DNA from: Hyphomicrobiales bacterium
GTDB taxonomy: Bacteria; Pseudomonadota; Alphaproteobacteria; Rhizobiales; Xanthobacteraceae
Assembly (NCBI GenBank): GCA_017305535.1
Contig: JAFKKN010000009.1
Coordinates: 186,001 to 250,000 of the forward strand
DNA length: 64,000 nucleotides
Reading direction: 5' to 3'
In this document: positions 37,077-47,234 of the stretch, piece after piece
Numbering within the stretch: position 1 is the first letter of the stretch
Layout: every line of letters begins with the position of its first letter
Notes under the pieces: generated by a model
The model's database searches: none
What the model was told of the DNA's origin: nothing
The model's input: the letters and a program-made list of their open reading frames with translations, nothing else
Made by a program: the position numbers and the translations under genes

Positions 37077-38687
37077 TTGCGAACGCCGCTAGCTCTGTTG
37101 TTCCTGTCGTTATGCGCGATCGCCGCCATCTGGTGGTGGCTGGCCATCCCGATCACGCTGACGCGCGCGCCGATCGATCCGGCGGCGAAACTGGAATGCG
37201 TTTCTTATGCGCCATTCCGCGGCGACCAGAGTCCGCTGGTGAAGGGGACGCAGATTCCGCCCGAACAGATCGCCGAGGACTTCGCGCAACTCGCCAAGAT
37301 ATCGAAATGCGTTCGGACCTATTCGGTGCAGAACGGCCTCGACAAGGCGCCCGAACTGGCACGCAAGGCGGGACTCAAGCTGATCCTCGGAATTTGGCTG
37401 GGAAGCAATCGCGTCGACAACGTCGTCGAGATCGCGACCGCCGTGCATCTTGCCAAGGACTATGCCGACGTCATCAGCGCGGTCGTGGTGGGCAATGAGG
37501 TGCTGCTGCGCGGCGAGATGACCGCCGCCGATCTGGCCGCCAACATCCGCTCGGTCAAGGCGCAGGTGAAGGTCCCCGTGACCTATGCCGATGTCTGGGA
37601 ATATTGGCTGCGCAACCGCGATATCTATGACGCGGTCGATTTCGTCACCATTCATATCCTGCCCTATTGGGAAGACCTTCCGGTTCCGGCGCGTTATGCC
37701 GCCACCCACGTCGATTCGATCCGCAAGCGCGTGGCGGTGGCGTTTCCGGGCAAGGAAATCCTGATCGGGGAAACCGGCTGGCCAAGCGCGGGCCGGATGC
37801 GCGAAGGGGCGTTGCCCTCGCGAACCAATCAAGCGCGGGTTGTGTCCGAAATTCTCACCTTGGCCAAGCAGGAGAATTTCCGCGTCAACCTGATCGAAGC
37901 CTACGACCAGCCGTGGAAGCGCCAGCTTGAGGGCACGGTCGGCGGTTATTGGGGGCTGATCGACGCCAAGGCGCGCGCGGAAAAATATCCGGCCGGTGTG
38001 CCCATCAACAACTTCCCAAGGTGGAAGCAGGAGATGGCTGCGGGGATGGTGCTTTGCGTCCTGATCTTCGTGGTCGCAATGTGGACGGCGCGTCGGCGGC
38101 CATGGGCGCCGCATTTCAGCGCGTGGCTCGGTGTCGCGGGTTCCGCGACCGCGGCCGGAGCCTTGTTGGGCGTGGCGGTTGAGAAGCTATTGACCGAAAG
38201 CCTTGGTATCGGCGGCTGGACCCAGTGGGGTTTGTTGCTGGCCGCAGGCGTTCTGGCGCCATTGCTCGCCGCCAGCGTCCAAATGTCGGGTCGGCCACTC
38301 CCGACATTCGTCGAGGTGCTGGGACCGCGCGCCGGTCGCACGACCTCGCGGCGGATGCTGCTGCTGGGTTTGACGCTGGGCGTGACGACGGTGATCGCGA
38401 CCGAGACCGCGCTCGGTCTTGTCTTCGACCCGCGCTACAAGGACTTCCCCTTCGCTGCGCTGACGATGGCGGTGGTGCCGTTCTGGATGCTGATGGTATT
38501 CAACCGCCCGCACGCCGGCGCGCGGCCGATGGCGGAAGCCGTATTCGGCGGGCTGCTGGTGATCGCTTCCGCTTATATCGCCTTCAACGAAGGCATCGCC
38601 AACTGGCAGTCGCTGTGGACCTGCCTAGTCTACGTGATGCTGGGGATCACACTGTGGCGGGCGCGGGCCGCGCAAAGCCCAGGATAA
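37077..38687 (+). CDS. ndvC: GH17 membrane protein of cyclic beta-glucan synthesis (NdvC-like)
   Basis: A 536-residue protein with an N-terminal membrane segment, a GH17 domain (CVSYAPFRGDQSPLVKGTQ, Glu in AVVVGNEVLLR, Glu in ILIGETGWPSAGR, QPWKRQLEGTVGGYWGL) and about six C-terminal membrane segments; no glycosyltransferase domain. Size and layout match Bradyrhizobium NdvC, which is needed for the beta-(1,6) linkages of cyclic glucans. Both GH17 catalytic Glu are present. The start drawn is the TTG at 37077, but AGGAGG lies 15 bases upstream; an ATT at 37071 has the usual 9-base spacing and gives ISLRTPLALLF, so start choice is uncertain. The 3' end overlaps the next convergent gene by 41 bases. 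Confidence 0.85.
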   Translation: MRTPLALLFLSLCAIAAIWWWLAIPITLTRAPIDPAAKLECVSYAPFRGDQSPLVKGTQIPPEQIAEDFAQLAKISKCVRTYSVQNGLDKAPELARKAGLKLILGIWLGSNRVDNVVEIATAVHLAKDYADVISAVVVGNEVLLRGEMTAADLAANIRSVKAQVKVPVTYADVWEYWLRNRDIYDAVDFVTIHILPYWEDLPVPARYAATHVDSIRKRVAVAFPGKEILIGETGWPSAGRMREGALPSRTNQARVVSEILTLAKQENFRVNLIEAYDQPWKRQLEGTVGGYWGLIDAKARAEKYPAGVPINNFPRWKQEMAAGMVLCVLIFVVAMWTARRRPWAPHFSAWLGVAGSATAAGALLGVAVEKLLTESLGIGGWTQWGLLLAAGVLAPLLAASVQMSGRPLPTFVEVLGPRAGRTTSRRMLLLGLTLGVTTVIATETALGLVFDPRYKDFPFAALTMAVVPFWMLMVFNRPHAGARPMAEAVFGGLLVIASAYIAFNEGIANWQSLWTCLVYVMLGITLWRARAAQSPG

Positions 38688-39027
38688 GCAACCCGATTGC
38701 GATCCCTGAAAGCGCGACATTGTAAAGCACGATGCCGGCTCCGGCGGCGATCAGTCCGACAGTCAGTAGGACAATCGACGGCCGCATCACATGCAGAACG
38801 GCGACGATCACCGCCACAATTCCGAACACCGAGTTGCGGAACAGATAGGTTGCGACCGAACGGGCCTTGCAAAGATAGCTTTGCAAGCCGGCGTCGCAAG
38901 CAAGCGTCACGGTCGATAGCTCGATGGCGAGATAGCGCACGTAAAGCGCGTAGCCGACGGTGACGAAGCCGACGACCATCAGCCACTGAACCTGGTATGG
39001 CGTCAGCCGGAAGGGGTCTTTTTTCAT
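38647..39027 (-). CDS. Small membrane protein of the glucan locus
   Basis: A 126-residue protein starting MKKDPFRLTPYQVQWLMVVG with four hydrophobic segments (WLMVVGFVTVGYALYV, NSVFGIVAVIVAVLHVM, SIVLLTVGLIAAGAGIVLYN and SGIAIGLLILGFA). Between the first and second is the Cys-containing loop LACDAGLQSYLCKARSVATY, which might form a disulfide in the periplasm. It converges with the NdvC-like gene, overlapping its last 41 bases. The ribosome site is weak. Function unknown; a role in the locus is inferred from position only. Confidence 0.65.
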   Translation of the reverse strand: MKKDPFRLTPYQVQWLMVVGFVTVGYALYVRYLAIELSTVTLACDAGLQSYLCKARSVATYLFRNSVFGIVAVIVAVLHVMRPSIVLLTVGLIAAGAGIVLYNVALSGIAIGLLILGFARPAPATV

Positions 39028-39134
39028 CACACGAATATGGTTCGGATGGCGCGGAGGGGCAAGCCGAAGCCGCCCGTCGCTGCATTCGTCCTGTGTATGA
39101 CGCGACAAGCACGGGCGATGGACGACAAAAGGGG

Positions 39135-40226
39135 TTATCGCGGCGCGGAGGGTGCCGGAGAGGGTTGGTGAGGCGGCGGCGCCGTTGGTTTCTCCCGCGT
39201 GGCGTGTCGTGCCTTCGGTCGCCGGTGCGGCGGATGCGGAGTGGCCATTGGTTCCACGCCCATGGCCAACTGCTGACCTTCGAAAATGGTGGTCGCGCAG
39301 CTATGCCGACTGGCAGCGATCGTGGCGCATATCCCGGCGGCCCGTGCCGCGTCGTTGAGCGGGCCGGCGACGAGACGCAGTTCCACGCCTGCCGTTCCCT
39401 TGCGTTCTTTCAACCCGATCACCGGCCGCAAGTCGGCGAAGACCGATGGGTGGACGGCTGTTATGCGTCGCCACAAGGTACGAAGGCCGTCGAGCGAGTT
39501 GGCCGTACCCAAGTCGACGCCGAATCGTGTTCGCGGGACCGCGACTTCGATTGCGGGAGCCGGTGGCGTGACAATGGCGGCCGTGACATCGGATGCGACA
39601 TTTGCCGTTTCGGACGCGGTTTCAGGTCCGGTTGGCGACTTGGGGCTGTCAGGCGAAGGTGAAGCATTTGCTGTGACGGCCGGCGGTTCGCTTCCATCGG
39701 ATTGCGCTGACGAAACGGCTGCTGGGTGAGTCGCGTCCTTCGATTGGGTCGACGGTGACGTCGTGGTCGGGGCCGCGGTTTTCAGGTCCGGTACGGCGAG
39801 CGGTGGGATCGACGCGGCGAGGGTGGAGAAAGCGGTGTTTTGGCGCGTGATCGAGCCCGTCACGGACTCGAGCCCCTGCTCGAGGGCCGTTGCTCGCGCA
39901 TAGAGGCGGTCGCGATCGCTATTGAGCGTATCGATCGCAGCCGAAAGACGCCGGATATCGTTTCGGCTGTCTCGCGCGATGGCTTGGATCTGTTCGGATT
40001 GTCGCGCCAAATCGGTGGCGGCAACGCGATCCTGCCGCTTGTGAATATAGGATTGATTGGCCAGGACGGCGATGGTGACAGCGCCAACCGCTCCGACACC
40101 CCAGGATGCCAGCCGCCACGGCGTCCGTCGGTCGTAGGTGTCCTCTTCGGCGAGGAGGCCGACCTGGACGCCCTCAAGGTCGTGGGCGATCACATCGTCA
40201 GCCAGGTTTTTGCCGCGTTTTGCCAT
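39135..40226 (-). CDS. Membrane protein with C-terminal SPOR-like domain
   Basis: A 363-residue protein starting MAKRGKNLADDVIAHDLEGV, with a cytoplasmic head, one membrane segment (LASWGVGAVGAVTIAVLA), a coiled-coil stretch (QSEQIQAIARDSRNDIRRLS...), a long Ser/Thr/Pro-rich linker and a C-terminal domain resembling SPOR: FGVDLGTANSLDGLRTLWRR, LRPVIGLKERKG, ELRLVAGPLNDAARAAGICA. The domain binds denuded peptidoglycan in cell-division proteins, and the two Cys near the end are usual. The tail is basic and Pro-rich. It is convergent with 38647-39027 on no operon partner. A cell-envelope role at the septum is inferred from the domain. Confidence 0.75.
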   Translation of the reverse strand: MAKRGKNLADDVIAHDLEGVQVGLLAEEDTYDRRTPWRLASWGVGAVGAVTIAVLANQSYIHKRQDRVAATDLARQSEQIQAIARDSRNDIRRLSAAIDTLNSDRDRLYARATALEQGLESVTGSITRQNTAFSTLAASIPPLAVPDLKTAAPTTTSPSTQSKDATHPAAVSSAQSDGSEPPAVTANASPSPDSPKSPTGPETASETANVASDVTAAIVTPPAPAIEVAVPRTRFGVDLGTANSLDGLRTLWRRITAVHPSVFADLRPVIGLKERKGTAGVELRLVAGPLNDAARAAGICATIAASRHSCATTIFEGQQLAMGVEPMATPHPPHRRPKARHATREKPTAPPPHQPSPAPSAPR

Positions 40227-40391
40227 CAGATCCTGTCGGCCCCCCAAACGCCGGCGAATCACGCCATGAACAATATCAAAAATACCTTCGCGCCTCATCG
40301 GTCCCCGATCGAAGCCGCGCCACGGGTTTGATCTTTGGCAAAAAGTGCGTATTGACGGGCCATATTTTCAGGATCGCGCGTAGGAATTCAT

Positions 40392-41747
40392 ATGACCGGC
40401 AGAACCACCCTCACCATCGTCCTGGCGGCCGGCGAAGGCACGCGGATGCGCTCGTCGATGCCGAAGGTGCTGCATCCCGTGGCTAGTCAATCGCTCCTGG
40501 CCCATGTGCTTGGTGCGGCCCCCAAGGGGGATGGAACCGGGCTTGCGGTGGTGGTCGGCCCCGATCATCAGGCGGTGGCCGACGAGGCGCGGCGCGTGCG
40601 GCCGGAAGCGGGCATCCATATTCAGGCAGAGCGGCTTGGCACCGCCCACGCCGTGATGGCGGCGCGTGCGGCGATTGGGCAAGGCTACGACGATCTGTTG
40701 ATCGCATTCGGCGACACGCCGCTGATTTCGGCGGCAACGTTCGAGCGGCTGCGCGCGCCGCTGGCGGCCGGTGCTGGGTTGGCGGTGCTGGGATTTCACG
40801 CTGCCAATCCGACCGGGTATGGTCGGTTGGTGGTCGAGGCCGGCCAGCTCGTCGCGATCCGCGAGCAGGCCGATGCCAGCGAGCAGGAAAAGGCGATCAC
40901 ATTGTGCAACGCCGGGGTGATGGCGTTCGACGGCCGCATCGCACTTCGGGTTCTCGAGCAGATCGGCAACGCCAACAGCAAGGGTGAGTATTACCTGACC
41001 GATGCGGTGGGAATCGTTCGCGCGTTGGGCCGTGACGTCGTGGTCATTGAAACCGATGAAGACGAAGTACGCGGCATCAACACCAAGGCGCAACTGGCAC
41101 AGGCCGAGCAGGTGATGCAGGCGCGCTTGCGGCAGGCGGCGCTCGATGCCGGCGTCACCATGATTGCACCGGATACGGTTTTCCTCGCCGCCGATACGAC
41201 GTTCGGCAAGGACGTCGTGATCGAGCCCAACGTCGTGTTCGGCCTTGGTGTCAGTGTTGGTGATGGCGCGGTGATCCACGCCTTCTCGCACATCGAGAAG
41301 GCAACGATCGGTGCCAAGGCGTCCGTCGGGCCCTACGCCCGGCTGCGGCCGGGAACGTCGCTCGGCGATGGCGCGAAGATCGGAAATTTCGTCGAGACCA
41401 AGGCGGCGATCATCGAGGCCGGTGCCAAGGTCAATCACCTGACTTACATCGGCGACGCGCACATCGGCGCCAACGCCAACATCGGCGCGGGCACCATCAC
41501 CTGCAATTACGACGGCTTCAACAAATTCAAAACCATCATCGGCAAGGGAGCCTTCGTCGGGTCGAACTCGTCGCTGGTCGCGCCGGTCCGGATCGGCGAC
41601 GGCGCCTATATCGGCTCCGGCTCGGTGATTACAAAGGACGTGGCTGATAACGCGTTGGCTATTGGACGGGGTCAGCAGACGGCGCGCGAAAACTGGGCGA
41701 CCCGATTTCGCGACGCAAAGGCGGCTGCCAAAGCGGAGCGGAAGTGA
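40392..41747 (+). CDS. glmU: Bifunctional GlcNAc-1-phosphate uridyltransferase / glucosamine-1-phosphate acetyltransferase
   Basis: A 451-residue GlmU. The N-terminal half is the nucleotidyltransferase ([19 protein letters not shown] at 9-27, then [16 protein letters not shown]) that makes UDP-GlcNAc from GlcNAc-1-P and UTP. The C-terminal half is a left-handed beta helix of hexapeptides ([39 protein letters not shown]) with the acetyl-CoA site [20 protein letters not shown], ending in the conserved N-Y-D-G turn. The product feeds peptidoglycan and lipopolysaccharide synthesis. It precedes glmS, so the first and last steps of the pathway are adjacent. Confidence 0.97.
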   Translation: MTGRTTLTIVLAAGEGTRMRSSMPKVLHPVASQSLLAHVLGAAPKGDGTGLAVVVGPDHQAVADEARRVRPEAGIHIQAERLGTAHAVMAARAAIGQGYDDLLIAFGDTPLISAATFERLRAPLAAGAGLAVLGFHAANPTGYGRLVVEAGQLVAIREQADASEQEKAITLCNAGVMAFDGRIALRVLEQIGNANSKGEYYLTDAVGIVRALGRDVVVIETDEDEVRGINTKAQLAQAEQVMQARLRQAALDAGVTMIAPDTVFLAADTTFGKDVVIEPNVVFGLGVSVGDGAVIHAFSHIEKATIGAKASVGPYARLRPGTSLGDGAKIGNFVETKAAIIEAGAKVNHLTYIGDAHIGANANIGAGTITCNYDGFNKFKTIIGKGAFVGSNSSLVAPVRIGDGAYIGSGSVITKDVADNALAIGRGQQTARENWATRFRDAKAAAKAERK

Positions 41748-41756
41748 GTTTCCGGC

Positions 41757-41779
41757 GAGTTAAGAGATTCGCTTAACTC
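41757..41779. promoter_or_regulatory. Inverted repeat between glmU and glmS
   Basis: GAGTTAAG (41757-41764) and CTTAACTC (41772-41779) are perfect 8-bp arms around 7 bases, starting 9 bp after the glmU stop. No T-run follows, so an operator or weak terminator is possible. The TTAA half-sites are 9 bases apart and do not fit a canonical CtrA site. Confidence 0.4.
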
Positions 41780-41882
41780 TGTGGCAATTCGCAATAATTC
41801 TTGAGTACCTGGCCATTAGGATTTCTCGTTAAGAGACCTCATGCCGATTCAGGCGCGGATCAAACCGAAGAGATAAATTTAC

Positions 41883-43709
41883 ATGTGCGGCATCGTTGGG
41901 ATTTTGGGGCGCGGCCCGGTTGCCGATCAATTGGTCGATTCACTCAAGCGGCTGGAATATCGGGGCTACGATTCCGCTGGTGTCGCGACGCTGGAAGGTG
42001 GTCAGCTTGATCGCCGGCGCGCCGAAGGAAAGCTGAAAAATCTCGAAGCCCGACTGAAGTCCGCGCCACTCCAGGGCCATCTCGGCATCGGGCATACGCG
42101 TTGGGCGACGCACGGCAAGCCGACCGAGAACAATGCGCATCCGCACACCGCGCGCCGTGTTGCCGTGGTGCATAACGGCATCATCGAGAATTTTCGTGAA
42201 CTGCGCCAGCACCTCGAAAAGAGCGGCGCGATCTTCAACAGCGATACCGACACTGAGGCCGTCGCGCATCTGGTCGACGGCTATCTGAGCAAGGGGCTGT
42301 CGCCGGCCGAAGCCGTGAAGGCGACGCTGCCTCAACTGCGCGGCGCCTTCGCGCTGGCCTTCATCTTCGACGGCAATGACAACCTTCTGATCGGCGCACG
42401 CAAGGGATCGCCGCTGGCGGTTGGTTACGGCGACGGCGAGATGTATCTCGGCTCCGACGCCATTGCATTGGCCCCGCTGACCGATACCATCAGCTATCTC
42501 GAGGATGGCGATTGGGTGGTGCTGGATCGGTCCGGCTGTGAAATCCACGATGAACGCGGCGCTGTTGTGAAGCGCGACGTGATCAAGTCCGGCGCCTCGT
42601 CGTTCCTCGTCGACAAGGCCAACTACCGCCACTTCATGGCGAAGGAAATTCACGAACAGCCGGAAGTGGTCAGCCACACCTTGGCGCGCATGGTCGATAT
42701 GGCAAGCGAACGCGTCGCGCTGCCGGTCGCGTTGCCGTTCGATTTTCGCGACGTCCAGCGGGTGGTGATCACCGCTTGCGGCACGGCGAGCTATGCCGGC
42801 TTCGTCGCCCGATACTGGCTTGAGCAGTTTGCGCGACTGCCGGTGGAACTCGATGTCGCATCCGAGTTTCGTTATCGGGAAGCGCCGCTGCGGAAGGGCG
42901 ATCTCGCGATCTTCATTTCACAGTCGGGCGAGACCGCGGACACCCTCGCGGCCTTGCGTTATGCGAAGGCGCAGGGTGCGCACACGCTCTCCGTCGTCAA
43001 CGTAACGACATCGACCATCGCGCGTGAGAGCGAGGTGGTGTTGCAAACGCTTGCAGGCCCTGAGATCGGCGTGGCGTCGACCAAGGCTTTCACCTGCCAA
43101 TTGATGGTGCTGGCCGCGCTGGCGATCGCTGCCGGCAGCGCGCGCGGCGAACTGTCCGTCGAGGATGAAGTCAAACTGGTGCGTAGCCTTGTCGAGGTGC
43201 CGCGCCTGATGGCGGCTGCGCTGGCCAGCGAGCCGCATATCGAGCGGCTGGCGCGCGAGATCGCGAAATCGCGCGACGTGCTCTACCTCGGACGGGGGAC
43301 CAGTTATCCGCTGGCGCTGGAAGGCGCGTTGAAACTGAAAGAAATCTCCTACATTCACGCCGAAGGCTATGCCGCCGGCGAACTCAAACACGGCCCCATC
43401 GCACTGATCGACGAGAACATGCCGGTGGTAGTGATTGCGCCGTTCGATCGGGTCTTCGAAAAGACAGTGTCGAATATGCAGGAGGTTGCCGCGCGTGGCG
43501 GCAGGATCATCCTGATGACGGACGCGAAGGGCGCGGCCGAAGCAACGATCGACTCCCTGGTAACCATCACCATGCCGGACATGGCGGCGAGTTTCACGCC
43601 ATTGGTCTACGCTGTGCCGGTGCAGTTGCTCGCCTATCACACTGCCGTGGTCATGGGCACTGATGTCGACCAGCCGAGAAATCTGGCCAAATCGGTCACT
43701 GTCGAGTAG
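41883..43709 (+). CDS. glmS: Glutamine-fructose-6-phosphate aminotransferase (isomerising)
   Basis: A 608-residue GlmS that makes glucosamine-6-phosphate from fructose-6-phosphate and glutamine, the entry step of amino-sugar synthesis. The catalytic Cys follows the initiator Met (MCGIVGILG). The glutaminase domain continues with RLEYRGYDSAG, GIGHTRWATHGKPTENNAHP and VHNGIIEN. Two SIS domains follow (ITACGTASYAGFVARYW, SQSGETADTLAAL, YLGRGTSYPLALEGALKLKE, the ELKHGPIALID loop) and the C-terminal PRNLAKSVTVE carries the ligand-binding Lys. It lies 135 bp after glmU. No glmS ribozyme is seen. Confidence 0.97.
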   Translation: MCGIVGILGRGPVADQLVDSLKRLEYRGYDSAGVATLEGGQLDRRRAEGKLKNLEARLKSAPLQGHLGIGHTRWATHGKPTENNAHPHTARRVAVVHNGIIENFRELRQHLEKSGAIFNSDTDTEAVAHLVDGYLSKGLSPAEAVKATLPQLRGAFALAFIFDGNDNLLIGARKGSPLAVGYGDGEMYLGSDAIALAPLTDTISYLEDGDWVVLDRSGCEIHDERGAVVKRDVIKSGASSFLVDKANYRHFMAKEIHEQPEVVSHTLARMVDMASERVALPVALPFDFRDVQRVVITACGTASYAGFVARYWLEQFARLPVELDVASEFRYREAPLRKGDLAIFISQSGETADTLAALRYAKAQGAHTLSVVNVTTSTIARESEVVLQTLAGPEIGVASTKAFTCQLMVLAALAIAAGSARGELSVEDEVKLVRSLVEVPRLMAAALASEPHIERLAREIAKSRDVLYLGRGTSYPLALEGALKLKEISYIHAEGYAAGELKHGPIALIDENMPVVVIAPFDRVFEKTVSNMQEVAARGGRIILMTDAKGAAEATIDSLVTITMPDMAASFTPLVYAVPVQLLAYHTAVVMGTDVDQPRNLAKSVTVE

Positions 43710-43843
43710 ACGGAGCCGCGATACCCGCTTTTGGCACCGCGGCTGCGCGAAATGGTTCCATCGCAGTGTTACGAATGTCTGCTACAATGCCGGGCATACG
43801 ATTTGCTTGGCATTGACGCCGCTTGTTGATTGATTCGGGATAG

Positions 43844-44620
43844 ATGACGAAAAGACCTGTATCGACGCCGCTGCCGTCACCCGCGCCGGTTCCGCCGGAG
43901 GCTCCGCGCGGCTTCATGGCGCGCATCCGCAATTACTTCCTGACCGGCCTGATCGTTGCGGGGCCGGTGGCGATCACGCTCTATCTGACCTGGTGGTTCG
44001 TCACCTGGGTCGATGGGCTGGTGCGTCCGTTCGTGCCGATGGATTATCGGCCGGAGACCTATCTGCCGTTCGGTATCCCCGGATCGGGACTGGTCGTCGC
44101 TTTCGTCGCCCTGACGCTGCTGGGTTTCCTCACCGCCAACCTGATCGGACGCAAGCTGGTCGGTCTCGGTGAAAGCCTGCTTGGGCGGATGCCGGTGGTG
44201 CGCGCGATCTATCGCGGCCTGAAGCAGGTTTTCGAAACACTGTTCTCGGGTAATGGTTCCAGCTTCCGCAAGGTTGGCATGGTGGAGTTTCCGTCGCCGG
44301 GCATGTGGTCGATCGTGCTCATCTCGCAATCGCCGAGCGTCGAGGTGGCGGAGAAGCTCCCGGGCACCGAGGAGCACATTTCGGTGTTCCTGCCATGTGC
44401 GCCGAACCCCACCACCGGCTTTTTCTTTTACGTGCCGCGCAGCAAGGTGATCGAAATCGACATGAGTGCCGAAGATGCCGCGACGCTCATCATGTCGGCC
44501 GGCGTGGTGCAGCCCGGCAGCGATCCACAACGCAAGATCGCAGCGCTCGCCGAAACCGCCAACGCCGCGCGCGTCGCCAACGAAACCGCGCTCAAAGTTG
44601 CGCCGGTGAAAGCCGATTGA
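43844..44620 (+). CDS. DUF502 membrane protein
   Basis: A 258-residue protein with two membrane segments (NYFLTGLIVAGPVAITLYLT and SGLVVAFVALTLLGFLTANL) followed by a conserved domain, ESLLGRMPVVRAIYRGLKQV, VGMVEFPSPGMWSIVLISQS, and FLPCAPNPTTGFFFYVPRSK. This is the DUF502 family. A Pro-rich leader precedes the first segment. The stop codon is immediately followed by the recG stop on the opposite strand. The family has no proven role; some members are near DNA repair or division genes, but none is established here. Confidence 0.85.
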   Translation: MTKRPVSTPLPSPAPVPPEAPRGFMARIRNYFLTGLIVAGPVAITLYLTWWFVTWVDGLVRPFVPMDYRPETYLPFGIPGSGLVVAFVALTLLGFLTANLIGRKLVGLGESLLGRMPVVRAIYRGLKQVFETLFSGNGSSFRKVGMVEFPSPGMWSIVLISQSPSVEVAEKLPGTEEHISVFLPCAPNPTTGFFFYVPRSKVIEIDMSAEDAATLIMSAGVVQPGSDPQRKIAALAETANAARVANETALKVAPVKAD

Positions 44621-46726
<2,106 letters not shown>

Positions 46727-46751
46727 CGGTGAATTCTAGGGCTTTTCGCAT

Positions 46752-46836
46752 CGTCATGCCCGGCTTTCTGCCGGGCGTCCACGTCTTGTCGCATAACCTA
46801 AGAGGCGGATGGTCGGCGCGAGCCCGGCCATGACGC
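46752..46836. repeat. REP-like palindromic repeat pair
   Basis: CGTCATGCCCGGC-TTTCT-GCCGGGCGTCCACG at the left, then GCGGATGGTCGGCGCGAGCC and CGGCCATGACGCG at the right. This imperfect palindromic layout (ATGCCCG...CGGGC and GGATGG...CCATGACG) recurs at 63397-63527 and partly at 1777-1799. It lies between recG and sdhE. The remaining bases of that 217-bp gap show no gene. Confidence 0.6.
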
Positions 46837-46943
46837 GCGGGTATGACTGCGGCGACGAGGAAGGTACTGACATTGCTACCTGCGAGGACTATACCATCCG
46901 CGCCCGGCACGTCCGGGCTTTTGCCGTTACGCAAGGGTGACGC

Positions 46944-47234
46944 ATGACTGGGACGACACGTTCGAGCCACGGGCTCGATGACCGCCGCAAGCGGTTGCTT
47001 TATCGCTGCTGGCACCGTGGCACGCGGGAAATGGACCTCATTCTCGGCCGCTTTGCCGACGCGCATATCGCGCAGCTTTCCGATGACGACCTGGCGGAAC
47101 TCGAACGGGTGATCGAAGCCCACGATCCCGATCTCTATCCGGCGTTCGCCGGCGGCACGCCGCCATTGCCGGATTTCGCCGGTGCGATGTTCGAGCGCAT
47201 CAAGGCGTTTCGCGTTTCGGACCCCAATCTATGA
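46944..47234 (+). CDS. sdhE: FAD assembly factor SdhE (DUF339)
   Basis: A 96-residue SdhE (SdhAF2) that attaches FAD to the succinate dehydrogenase flavoprotein subunit. The hallmark RGxxE motif is present as RCWHRGTREMDLILGRFAD near residue 22-40, and the rest (LSDDDLAELERVIEAHDPDL, then a helical tail) fits the family. The placement between recG and mfd is common in the Bradyrhizobium group. It overlaps the mfd start by 4 bases, so the two are translated together though functionally unrelated. Confidence 0.93.
   Translation: MTGTTRSSHGLDDRRKRLLYRCWHRGTREMDLILGRFADAHIAQLSDDDLAELERVIEAHDPDLYPAFAGGTPPLPDFAGAMFERIKAFRVSDPNL

Noticed and set aside
41748-41882. glmS ribozyme or riboswitch
   Set aside because: No ribozyme core was recognised and this class is known mainly from Firmicutes; only a small inverted repeat is present.
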